A stretch of DNA of 64,000 bases, taken from assembly GCA_963746185.1 (NCBI GenBank), contig CAVVAE010000004.1, forward strand, positions 1,302,001-1,366,000, written 5' to 3'. This stretch comes from CAVVAE01 sp963746185. GTDB lineage: Bacteria > Actinomycetota > Actinomycetes > Propionibacteriales > Nocardioidaceae. The notes under the pieces are model-generated. The model did not search any database and was not told the origin of the DNA. It saw nothing but the letters and a program-made list of their open reading frames with translations. Below, piece by piece: positions 43,462 to 50,744 of this stretch (the first letter of the stretch is position 1; each line of letters begins with the position of its first letter). The position numbers were made by a program, and so were the translations under genes.

Positions 43462-44648
43462 CTAGTCGGAGTCGAGGGTGACGTCGACCGTCTTCGTGTC
43501 GCCGGTGACCGAGCCGTTGTTGTTGGACGAGGCGACCGTCAGGGTCACCCTGTCGCCCGGTCGATAGGAACGCACCGTCGCGACGAGGGAGTCGGAGTCG
43601 GTGATGAGGTGGTCGTCGACCTTGGTGACCACGTCGCCCTTGCTCAGCCCAGCTTCGGATCCGGCGGCGCCACTGTCAACGCCCTCCACCAGTGCGCCGT
43701 CGGGCAGCCCGACCGAGTCGGTCGCATCGCCGACTGTGATGCCGATGCGAGCGTGCGTGGGTGTCTCTCCGGCGCGGAGTTGCTGAACGATCGGGATGGC
43801 GTCGTCGATGGGGATGGCGAAGCCAAGCCCGATGCTTCCGCCCTGCTCGCCAGCGGTGCTGGTGCCCGTCCTGATCGCCGAGTCGATGCCGATCACCCTG
43901 CCGCTGAGGTCGATGAGCGGACCGCCCGAGTTGCCGGGGTTGATCGCCGCATCGGTCTGGATGGCCGGGAAGATCGTTGCCGGGTCGGTGGACGCCTCAC
44001 CTTGGGTCGTCACCGGGCGGTTGAGAGCGCTGACGATTCCGGTGGTGACGGTGCTTTCGAGTCCAAACGGGGCACCGACGGCAACAACCTGCTCGCCTAC
44101 CGCGAGGTCGTCGGACGTACCCAGTGTTGCCGGCTGGAGGTCGCTGACTCCCTCTGCCTTGATGACGGCTAGGTCGGTCAGCGGGTCACGACCGACCACA
44201 GTGGCCTTGGCCGTGGACCCGTCGTTGAAGCTGACGGCCAGATCTCCACCGCTCGCGGCGAGTTCGACGACATGGTTGTTGGTCAAGATCTCACCGTCCT
44301 TGGTGAGAACGATCCCTGACCCCGAGCCGCTGGCAGTGGTCGAGCTGGCGTAGATCTTCACGACGGAAGGGAGTGCCTTCGCGGCGGCGGCCTCGGTGCT
44401 CCCCGAGGCTGCGGGAGCGTTGGCGGCAGGGGCGACGTTCAGCCCGCTGGTGTCGGTGGACGTGTCGGCCGAGGTGGACGGGTCGTCGTTCATCACGGCG
44501 GCTCCGCCGAAGCCGGCAGCGCCTCCAGCCAGTGCGCCGACCAGGAGGGCGGCCGCAACGATGCGTCCCCCCGACGACGAGGCTCCGTTGCAAGGGGAGT
44601 CAACGGAGGGACGGGGTTGTACGGCGGGGGGAACGCATCGTTGGTCAT
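43462..44648 (-). CDS. HtrA/PepD-type membrane serine protease with PDZ domain, frameshifted near N-terminus
   Basis: This is an extracytoplasmic quality-control protease of the S1C family. The catalytic triad is visible: His in LTNNHVVE, Asp in DPLTDLAVIK and Ser in AAINPGNSGGPL. A C-terminal PDZ domain follows (RIGITVGDA...AAGSEAGLSKGDVVTKVDDHLI). The ATG at 44648 opens a Pro-rich cytoplasmic tail (MTNDAFPPPYNPVPP) whose frame then breaks. One extra C in the run 44567-44572 joins it to the membrane segment RIVAAALLVGALAGGAAGFGGAAV and the protease. Without that base only the part from GTG 44496 is translatable. It is downstream of mprB, as pepD is in mycobacteria. Confidence 0.85.
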
Positions 44649-44670
44649 GTCACAAGACTGCGAGGCTTCA

Positions 44671-44687
44671 CTGAAAGGTCGCTGAGA
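44671..44687 (-). promoter_or_regulatory. Candidate MprA box before htrA
   Basis: On the minus strand TCTCAG (44682-44687) and TTTCAG (44671-44676) repeat with an 11-base period, one helical turn. A weak -10-like CAGTCT (44655-44660) lies exactly 10 bases downstream and 6 bases before the htrA ATG. The same layout occurs before mprA. Confidence 0.6.
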
Positions 44688-44732
44688 TGGTGCTCAGAGA
44701 ATTCTGTGAGTTTGCGTGATGCCTGTCACTGC

Positions 44733-46127
44733 TCAGCGGCGTACAGAACCGTGTTCGCCCTCTCGCAGCCCCGGGTCATGCGTGGGCTGACCCGGGATCC
44801 TCAGGGTGAAGACAGCACCGCTCGGTTCGCGGTTCGTCGCAGTGATGGAGCCGCCATGACGTTCGGCGGCCTGCTTGACGATCGACAGGCCAAGCCCAGA
44901 ACCAGACATGGTTCGCGAAGTGGCGGCCCGGTAGAAGCGCTCGAAGATCATCGGGAGGTCACTGTCGCTGACGCCGGCGCCTTCATCGGAGACAGTGAGC
45001 TCGCCATCGCTGAGACTGACAATCACCGTGCCACCTGCGGGGCTCCACTTCGCGGCGTTGTCGAGCAGGTTCGTCACGGCGCGTTCGAGGATCTGGGCCT
45101 CGCCCAACACCCACCACGACGTGGTGTCGACGTCGAAGGTCACGGTGGGCGCGCGGCGGCGTACGCGGTCGACGGCCCGCGAGACGATGTCGGCGAAGTC
45201 GAGCGGCTCGGGAGTGCGTTCGAGAGGTTCGTCGCGGGCGAGTTCGACGAGGTCTCCGACCAGCGTCGAGAGCTCCTCGACCTGCGCAGTCACGTCGGTG
45301 AAGATCTCGTCTCGCTGTGAAGGTGGCATGCCGCCCTGACGATCAGCCAGCGCCAGCAGCTCCAGGTTCGTGCGCAGACTGGTCAGCGGCGTGCGCAGCT
45401 CGTGCCCGGCGTCGGCGACCAGCCGTCGCTGCCGGTCGCGCGAAGCTTGCAGGGCGACGAGCATCTTGTTGAACGACGCCGCCAGGCTCGCGAGCTCGTC
45501 GTCACCGGTGATCGCGATCGGTTTGAGTTCCTCGGTGCGGGCGATGTGCTCGGCGGCCGCGCTCAACCGTCGTACGGGCAGCAAGGCAGAACGAGCCACC
45601 GCGAGGCCGATCAGCGCTGCGGCGACGATGCCGCCGGCTCCGACGAGGACGAGGACGATTCCCAGCCGGTCGAGGGTGCGCTCGATCGGTTCCGAAGACT
45701 GGACGAACATCAGGGCCGTGCCCTCACCTGCCGGCACGGTCGCTGCTCGGGACTCCTCACCGGCTTGGAACAGGGTCCGCAGCGCGAAGCCGCGCTGGCC
45801 CTGCGCGACCTGCATTTCCGCGCTGGACAGCGGGCTGATCCATTCCGCGTTCTTCTCGGGAGAGACGATGCTGCCGTCGGCCAGGATGAGGTAGATCCGT
45901 AGATCCGATGCGCCGAGCCAAGAAGCGGGGATGTCGTCGAGCGTGGCCTTCGACACGAGTTGGGTCTTTGCTGCTGCGTGAGCGCGGTTGAGCAGTGAAC
46001 TGTCGAGGCGGTCGTGCAGTTGTGCGCGCAGTGTTACGTACGCCGCCAGAGCCGCCAACGTGACGGCGAATCCAACAGCGCAGGCCGCGAGGAGGGAAAT
46101 CCGAGCGGCCATCGACATTCTGTTCAC
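44733..46127 (-). CDS. mprB: Sensor histidine kinase (MprB-like)
   Basis: The 464-residue envelope-stress sensor has a first membrane helix (ISLLAACAVGFAVTLAALAAYV), an extracellular domain of about 120 residues, a second helix (LGIVLVLVGAGGIVAAALIGLAV) and a HAMP linker. The phosphoacceptor histidine is in DAGHELRTPLTSLRTNLELL, and the ATPase domain has NLLDNAAKWSPAGG (N box), VSDEGAGVSD (G1) and GSGLGLSIVKQ (G2). It overlaps mprA by 4 bases. With mprA and the adjacent htrA it reproduces the mycobacterial mprA-mprB-pepD order, except that here a 236-base gap precedes htrA. Confidence 0.9.
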   Translation of the reverse strand: MNRMSMAARISLLAACAVGFAVTLAALAAYVTLRAQLHDRLDSSLLNRAHAAAKTQLVSKATLDDIPASWLGASDLRIYLILADGSIVSPEKNAEWISPLSSAEMQVAQGQRGFALRTLFQAGEESRAATVPAGEGTALMFVQSSEPIERTLDRLGIVLVLVGAGGIVAAALIGLAVARSALLPVRRLSAAAEHIARTEELKPIAITGDDELASLAASFNKMLVALQASRDRQRRLVADAGHELRTPLTSLRTNLELLALADRQGGMPPSQRDEIFTDVTAQVEELSTLVGDLVELARDEPLERTPEPLDFADIVSRAVDRVRRRAPTVTFDVDTTSWWVLGEAQILERAVTNLLDNAAKWSPAGGTVIVSLSDGELTVSDEGAGVSDSDLPMIFERFYRAATSRTMSGSGLGLSIVKQAAERHGGSITATNREPSGAVFTLRIPGQPTHDPGLREGEHGSVRR

Positions 46128-46816
46128 GGAGGCGTCTCACGCAGTACGTAGCCCACGCCACGCACTGTGTGGAGCAGCCGCGATTCGCCATCGGACTCGG
46201 TCTTCCGGCGGACGTATCCGACGTACACCTCCAACGAATTGGCGGTGGTCGGGAAGTCGTAGCCCCACACCTCTTCGAGGATGAACGCGCGTTCCAGCAC
46301 TCGCTTGGGCCGCCGCATGAAGAGCTCGAGAAGGTCCCACTCCGTGCGGGTCAACGTGATGGGTCGACCCGCGCGTTCGACTTCGCGGGTGACGGGGTTC
46401 ATCGTGAGATCGGAGAACGTCAAGGGACCTTCGTCGTCGCTGTGTTCGGTGCCTAGCGTACGACGCCGCAGCATGGCCCTGACGCGGGCCAACAGTTCTT
46501 CGAGCGCGAAAGGTTTTGCCAAGTAGTCGTCGGCTCCGGCATCAAGGCCGTCCACGCGGTCATTGACCGTATCGCGAGCGGTCAGGACGAGGATGGGCAG
46601 GTCGTTGCCAGCCGCGCGCAACGCCTTCGTCGTCTCGATCCCGTCGAGCCGCGGCATCATCACGTCGACGATCAGAGCGTCCGGCGCCAGCCCGTTGATG
46701 CGGGCCAGAGCCTCGACACCGTCATTGGCAAGCGCGACTTCGTAACCGTTGAACTCCAACGATCGCCGCAGCGAGTCTCGCACGGCGCGATCGTCGTCTA
46801 CGACGAGAATGCGCAT
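46124..46816 (-). CDS. mprA: OmpR-family response regulator (MprA-like)
   Basis: The 230-residue regulator has a receiver domain (RILVVDDDRAVRDSL, phospho-acceptor aspartate in DALIVDVMMPRLDG, the LTAR threonine and YLAKPF lysine) and a C-terminal winged helix (ITLTRTEWDLLELFMRRPKRVLERAFILEEVWGYDF...VYVGYVRRKTE). MprB phosphorylates it under envelope stress. Start ATG 46816 begins the receiver directly; a longer frame to 47005 overlaps the neighbouring kinase-fold gene. Direct repeats 24 bases upstream suggest autoregulation. Confidence 0.92.
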   Translation of the reverse strand: MRILVVDDDRAVRDSLRRSLEFNGYEVALANDGVEALARINGLAPDALIVDVMMPRLDGIETTKALRAAGNDLPILVLTARDTVNDRVDGLDAGADDYLAKPFALEELLARVRAMLRRRTLGTEHSDDEGPLTFSDLTMNPVTREVERAGRPITLTRTEWDLLELFMRRPKRVLERAFILEEVWGYDFPTTANSLEVYVGYVRRKTESDGESRLLHTVRGVGYVLRETPP

Positions 46817-46839
46817 ACGTTCAAGGTTGCCACGCCGAT

Positions 46840-46856
46840 CTGAGACTCCGCTGAGA
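46840..46856 (-). promoter_or_regulatory. Candidate MprA box before mprA
   Basis: On the minus strand TCTCAG occurs at 46851-46856 and 46840-46845, an 11-base period. A CAACCT element (46824-46829) lies 10 bases downstream and 7 bases before the mprA ATG, matching the arrangement before htrA. Confidence 0.6.
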
Positions 46857-46872
46857 GTCGCGCGGGCTGGGT

Positions 46873-47754
46873 TCACGTCCGCCCGCTGGTTCCGTCGAGC
46901 AGGCTTTGCGCTGCCTCTCCTGCGCGATGCCCGTAGGAGCCACCGAACAAGATCGCATGCACGAGCAACGGATGGATCTGATGCAGCGGCACCCGCTCGC
47001 GCCAACCGGCAGCCAGCGGGGCCACCTCGTCGTAGGCCTCGAGCAGGCGCGCGAGGTGTGGCGCTCCGAACAACCCCAGCATGGCGAGATCAGTTTCCCG
47101 GTGTCCGCCGTACGCCGCTGGGTCGACGAGATAACCGTGGCCTTCGGCGCTCCACACCAGGTTGCCCGCCCACAGGTCACCGTGGACTCGGCTCGGTGTC
47201 TCATGCGGTCCGGCGAAGTCGGCGATCCGGTCCATCACCGTCTCGATCGCCGTCACGCCTTCTGCGGTGATGGCGTCTCGGTCACGGGCCACCTTCAGAT
47301 AAGGCAGGACGCGTCGCGTGGCCCAGAACTCCGGCCACGTCACGGTCGGGTTGTTGGTCAGCGGAATCGTCGCGATGTAGCCGTCCTGCGTTCCGCCGAA
47401 CTCCGGCGCGCCGGCCGCATGCGTCTGTGCCAGGTTTCGGGCGAACCCTTCAACGGAGTCGACGCTCGGGCGACCGGGCTCGATCCACGACAGAATCAGG
47501 CAGTCGTCGTCGACCGCGAGCACGTCAGGCACGGGTGCCCCGGACGCCTCAGCGAGCCAGACCAGACCACGAGCTTCGGTGACGAAGAAGTCTGGCGCAG
47601 CATTGGGCCGGGTCTTCACGAAGGCACTGCGACCGTCGCTGAGTCGAAGCCGCGTCGCTGTGCAGATGTCACCGCCGGCGACTGGGGTCGTGGAGACGAC
47701 GGACGTCCCGAGCATGGACTCAGCCTTGCTCGCGATCGTGCTCATCCGGGCCAT
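46873..47754 (-). CDS. Fructosamine/ketosamine 3-kinase family protein
   Basis: This 293-residue APH-fold kinase has GGDICTATRLRLSDGRSAFVKT (nucleotide lysine), the catalytic loop RVHGDLWAGNLVW and the metal aspartate in GYLVDPAAYGGHRETDLAML. Such proteins phosphorylate sugar adducts on protein amines so that they fall off (deglycation). TAGGTT at 47761-47766 (minus) ends 6 bases before ATG 47754, so the transcript looks leaderless. An ATG three codons in (47745) is less likely. Confidence 0.88.
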   Translation of the reverse strand: MARMSTIASKAESMLGTSVVSTTPVAGGDICTATRLRLSDGRSAFVKTRPNAAPDFFVTEARGLVWLAEASGAPVPDVLAVDDDCLILSWIEPGRPSVDSVEGFARNLAQTHAAGAPEFGGTQDGYIATIPLTNNPTVTWPEFWATRRVLPYLKVARDRDAITAEGVTAIETVMDRIADFAGPHETPSRVHGDLWAGNLVWSAEGHGYLVDPAAYGGHRETDLAMLGLFGAPHLARLLEAYDEVAPLAAGWRERVPLHQIHPLLVHAILFGGSYGHRAGEAAQSLLDGTSGRT

Positions 47755-47829
47755 GGCATGAACCTACGTCGTGAAGCCCACGATGACCACCAAGGTGCAA
47801 CCAATCAATGAACGCTGGGTGTGTTGTGT

Positions 47830-47915
47830 CCGGAGTGCGTTTTGCCGACGAGTGTCGGAAGACGCACTCCGGTTGGCTCGTCTGAGGACCGTTTGCCGAC
47901 GAGCGTCGGAAGACG
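47830..47915. repeat. REP-like nested palindromes
   Basis: The unit TTTGCCGACGAGYGTCGGAAGACG occurs at 47841-47864 and 47892-47915, 51 bases apart, differing at one base. Each has an inner CCGAC-GAGY-GTCGG palindrome. The first is enclosed by a perfect 11-base outer stem, CCGGAGTGCGT (47830-47840) with ACGCACTCCGG (47862-47872). The 260-base gap between the kinase and phosphatase genes holds nothing else I can name. Confidence 0.75.
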
Positions 47916-48014
47916 TACAACCAGCAAGGGTCAGTCGCACAGAGCGCCCTGGCCGCCCGGCTCCGCGCGTAACTGCCAAAACGGCAACCAGGCATCCGGC
48001 TCAGCCTCTGTCCG

Positions 48015-48530
48015 TCAGGTGTGCGCGGCGAGCTGCTCGACCAATGCGTCGGTCGTTCGTTCGACGATCCCGATGACCTCTTCGAAGGTGGAGTCGTCGC
48101 CGTACCACGGGTCGGGCACCTCGTCGTCGCCGTCTTCGTTGCGGCGGGGGTCGAACGCGCGGAACATCATCACGCGATCGCGGTCGTCGTCCGAGGAGGC
48201 CATGGCCAACACGTCGCGCTCGTTGGCCCGATCCATCACCAGCACCAGGTCGTAATCCGCGAACCAGGTCGCGTCGAAGTGGCTCGCGCGATGTTCGGAC
48301 GGGTCGTACCCATGGGCGGCCAGGGCAGTGGCAGCCCTGCGGTCCATCGACTCACCGAGGTGCCAATCACCCGTGCCGGCGCTCCGAACGCTGACGGCAT
48401 CGGCCAGTCCAGCCGCTGCGAGCTTCGCCGACAGGATCACCTCTGCCGTGGGGGACCGGCAGATGTTTCCGAGGCAGACAAGAGCGATCCGGTACGGCGA
48501 CCGGGCATCTCTCGGGTCAGGCAAGCTCAA
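48015..48530 (-). CDS. Low-molecular-weight protein-tyrosine phosphatase
   Basis: The 171-residue phosphatase has the P-loop ALVCLGNICRSPTAEVI (nucleophilic cysteine, CX5R) near residue 20, a serine-rich SVRSAGTGDWHLGE block, and the general-acid aspartate in VPDPWYGD. The start is a TTG overlapping the stop of the holin-like gene (TTGA), consistent with translational coupling; a second TTG two codons in is possible. In actinobacteria such enzymes act in the cytoplasm or are secreted; no signal peptide is present here. Confidence 0.87.
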   Translation of the reverse strand: MSLPDPRDARSPYRIALVCLGNICRSPTAEVILSAKLAAAGLADAVSVRSAGTGDWHLGESMDRRAATALAAHGYDPSEHRASHFDATWFADYDLVLVMDRANERDVLAMASSDDDRDRVMMFRAFDPRRNEDGDDEVPDPWYGDDSTFEEVIGIVERTTDALVEQLAAHT

Positions 48531-48919
48531 TGGAACGGTGCACGCTCGGGCTCGGGGAGCACCTGGCCCACAATCCAGCCGACGATCGAGATGACGATGG
48601 AACCGAAGATTGCCGTCCAGAAGCCGTTCACGTGGAATCCGATATCGAGCACATCGGCCAGCCAACTGGTGAGCAGCAACATCAGCGCGTTCACCACGAA
48701 GAACATCAAACCGAGCGTCAGCAGATACAGCGGCAGCGACAAGAACACGACGATCGGACGGACGAACTCGTTGACGACTCCGAACAGCAGCGCCACGAAC
48801 ACCAGCGTGATTAACCGGTCACGGTCGCTGTCGCCGGTGAACCGGATGCCGTCGAACAACCAGGCAGCGACGGCCAACGCGCACGAGTTCGTGAGGATCC
48901 GGATGAGCCAGGTCTTCAT
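48527..48919 (-). CDS. Phage-holin-4/YvlD family small membrane protein
   Basis: The 130-residue protein has four hydrophobic segments: an N-terminal ILTNSCALAVAAWLF, LITLVFVALLFGVVNEFVRPIVVFLSLPLYLLTLGLMFFVVNALMLLLTSWL in the middle, and AIFGSIVISIVGWIVGQVL at the end. The VNEFVRPIVVFLSLPL stretch is typical of family DUF360/Phage_holin_4_2. Despite the name these are chromosomal membrane proteins with no proven lysis role. It overlaps genes on both sides by 4 bases in a gntR-holin-phosphatase operon. Confidence 0.87.
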   Translation of the reverse strand: MKTWLIRILTNSCALAVAAWLFDGIRFTGDSDRDRLITLVFVALLFGVVNEFVRPIVVFLSLPLYLLTLGLMFFVVNALMLLLTSWLADVLDIGFHVNGFWTAIFGSIVISIVGWIVGQVLPEPERAPFH

Positions 48920-49596
48920 GCCCCGATGCTCCCATGCCCTGTTGCAGTGAGAAGAGAGGCTTCGGCTGCCGCGAGATGCCGGTCCAACTCGGCGATCGCT
49001 TCGTCGAGTTGGTCACGTTCGATCAGGTCGACGAGGTGGGTGTGCTCCGTGACCTGCTGGGCGAGATTGGCTCGGGTGCGGTCGAGCTGCGCCAGGCCGA
49101 GGCGAATCTCTGAGCTCAACGCGTCGCTGGCCGCCAGCAGTCGGTCGCTCCCGGTCAGCCCGACCAGGGCCCGATGGATCTGGAGGTGTGCCTCGGTGAG
49201 AGTCGCCGGGTCGGTGGCACCGCTGGCCAGTTCGCCATAGTGCGCCAGGGCGTCCCGCACCTGTTGGCGGTCGGCATCGTCGGCCACGCCCCAGCGGCGT
49301 ACGCCGGCGGACTCCAACGCTGCACGCGCCCTGCTGACGTCGCGCACGTCGTCAGCGCTCAGCGCCTTGACGGCCACGCCTTTGTTGGGGAACCGGACCG
49401 CAAGGCCCTCGGCGACCAAGCTGGCGAGCGCCTCCCGAATCGTGCTTCGGGCCACTCCCATCGCCTCCGACAGCGCGACCTCGCGCAGCGGAGTTCCCGG
49501 CTCGATCTGGCCGGCGAACAGCGCCCGCCGGATCTCTTCGGCCGCGCGAGCGACGGTCGAGAAGTTCTCGAGCTCGAGCTGCAGGTCGTCATACAT
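48916..49596 (-). CDS. GntR-family regulator, FadR/FCD subfamily
   Basis: The 226-residue regulator has an N-terminal winged helix (PLREVALSEAMGVARSTIREALASLVAEGLAVRFPNKG) and a helical C-terminal FCD domain with metal-type residues (DVSRARAALE, EAHLQIHRALVGLTGS, HTHLVDLIERDQLDEA). It diverges from the DDAH-like gene. The palindrome TTGTCGGA-CAA-TCCGACAA (49700-49718) between them fits the GntR half-site pattern GT...AC, so it most likely represses that gene until a ligand binds. The ligand might be an arginine or amino-acid derivative, but this is inference. Confidence 0.9.
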   Translation of the reverse strand: MYDDLQLELENFSTVARAAEEIRRALFAGQIEPGTPLREVALSEAMGVARSTIREALASLVAEGLAVRFPNKGVAVKALSADDVRDVSRARAALESAGVRRWGVADDADRQQVRDALAHYGELASGATDPATLTEAHLQIHRALVGLTGSDRLLAASDALSSEIRLGLAQLDRTRANLAQQVTEHTHLVDLIERDQLDEAIAELDRHLAAAEASLLTATGHGSIGA

Positions 49597-49662
49597 CGGG
49601 CCTGACCCTACCGAGGAAACCGTCGATCACCTCCCACGGGAGGAGTCGGGGAGCGTTCCTGG

Positions 49663-49718
49663 TTGACGTCGGCCAGTCCACGGCTAGACTGTTGTCAGAT
49701 TGTCGGACAATCCGACAA
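49663..49718 (+). promoter_or_regulatory. Promoter and GntR operator of the DDAH-like gene
   Basis: TTGACG (49663-49668) and TAGACT (49685-49690) are separated by 16 bases, a good vegetative promoter. The operator TTGTCGGA-CAA-TCCGACAA has 8-base arms (49700-49707, 49711-49718) and starts at about +3, where a bound repressor would block elongation. A further TTGTC at 49692-49696 could form an overlapping site. Confidence 0.75.
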
Positions 49719-49724
49719 ACCATG

Positions 49725-49751
49725 AACGCCTCCTCACCTTGAGGTGGCGTT
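49725..49751 (+). other. Stem-loop in the DDAH-like gene leader
   Basis: AACGCC (49725-49730) pairs with GGCGTT (49746-49751). The inner CCTCA (49732-49736) pairs with TGAGG (49740-49744) around the loop CCT, leaving one T-T mismatch. It lies between the operator and the start codon and has no T-run, so it is not an obvious terminator. A six-codon frame (MNASSP) begins at 49722 within it. Confidence 0.5.
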
Positions 49752-49777
49752 CCACGACAGCAGAGAAGGTGATCGAG

Positions 49778-50716
49778 ATGACCGTGTCGTATGCGCCCGG
49801 CAAGCGGACCGTGGCAGAGCACCAGTCGGCGGCCTTGTGGTGGGGACACCACTACGCGGCCGTGCGTCCCGATCACTTCCGCATCGACTACCAGATCAAC
49901 CCCTACATGGACCTCACCGCGCAGCCCGATCATGGAGCGGCGATGCAGCAGTGGGAGGACTTGGTCAGCCAGATCGAGGCGCTGGGCGCTCGGGTTGACG
50001 TGATCGCCCAGCGGGCGGACTCCCCCGACATGGTCTACGCGATGAACCTCGGCCTGGCCTTGAACGATGCCCGAGGCGCCCGCGTTGCGATATCACACAT
50101 GCGCTACCCCGAGCGCCGGACGGAGAGCGACGAAGCGAGCCGCTGGTTCGAGGACGCCGGCTTCGCAGCGACGTATGTCGGACAGTCCGGAGTCGGTGCG
50201 CATCTCGAGTCCGGCGACGCATTCCCGTTCGCCGGCCGACTCGTCGTGGGTTACGGCCCGCGTACGGAAAAGCTCGCGCTCAAGCACCTGGCTCACGACT
50301 TCGACCTTGCGGTGCAGGGCGTACGGATCGTCCACCCTGGGATGTATCACCTCGACCTTGCCTTCTGCCCGCTCGACGAACGACGCGCACTCGTATGCCC
50401 GGCTGCCTTCGACGATGCGAGTGGAGCGGCATTGCTCGACCTCGTACCCGAGCCCATCATGTTGACCGAGGAGGAGGCGCTGACTTTCTGTGCGAACTCC
50501 ATCGTCATCGGTCGCACCGTCGTGATGCCGGCGTGCTCAGGTCGGGTGCGCGCGAAGCTCGAGGATGCAGGTTTCGACGTCGTGATCGTCGACGTCTCGG
50601 AGTTCCACAAGGGCGGCGGCTCGATTCGCTGTCTCACCAACCCGCTCGACATCACCGTTGGTCGCGACCTCGACGTCGTACCAGGAGGGAAGGTCAGCCT
50701 TCCGCCGCTGTTCTGA
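49778..50716 (+). CDS. Dimethylarginine dimethylaminohydrolase-like amidinotransferase-family protein
   Basis: The 312-residue product belongs to the guanidino-group modifying fold. Signature residues are the catalytic histidine in RIVHPGMYHLDLAFCPL and the catalytic cysteine in GGGSIRCLTNPLDI. Members hydrolyse dimethylarginine, arginine or citrulline-type substrates. The early motif VAISHMRYPERR lacks the usual acidic pair seen in canonical DDAH, so substrate is uncertain. The ATG at 49778 was chosen because AGAGAAGG lies upstream and it starts the conserved part; frames reaching back to 49700 would run through the operator. Control by the divergent GntR is likely. Confidence 0.82.
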   Translation: MTVSYAPGKRTVAEHQSAALWWGHHYAAVRPDHFRIDYQINPYMDLTAQPDHGAAMQQWEDLVSQIEALGARVDVIAQRADSPDMVYAMNLGLALNDARGARVAISHMRYPERRTESDEASRWFEDAGFAATYVGQSGVGAHLESGDAFPFAGRLVVGYGPRTEKLALKHLAHDFDLAVQGVRIVHPGMYHLDLAFCPLDERRALVCPAAFDDASGAALLDLVPEPIMLTEEEALTFCANSIVIGRTVVMPACSGRVRAKLEDAGFDVVIVDVSEFHKGGGSIRCLTNPLDITVGRDLDVVPGGKVSLPPLF

Positions 50717-50744
50717 GATCTGAGTTGCTGGCTAAGGTTTCGCC

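Noticed and set aside
47841..47915. Two repeats considered as a CRISPR fragment
   Set aside because: Only two units, each internally palindromic and separated by 27 bases, with no cas genes nearby; a REP-like element fits better.
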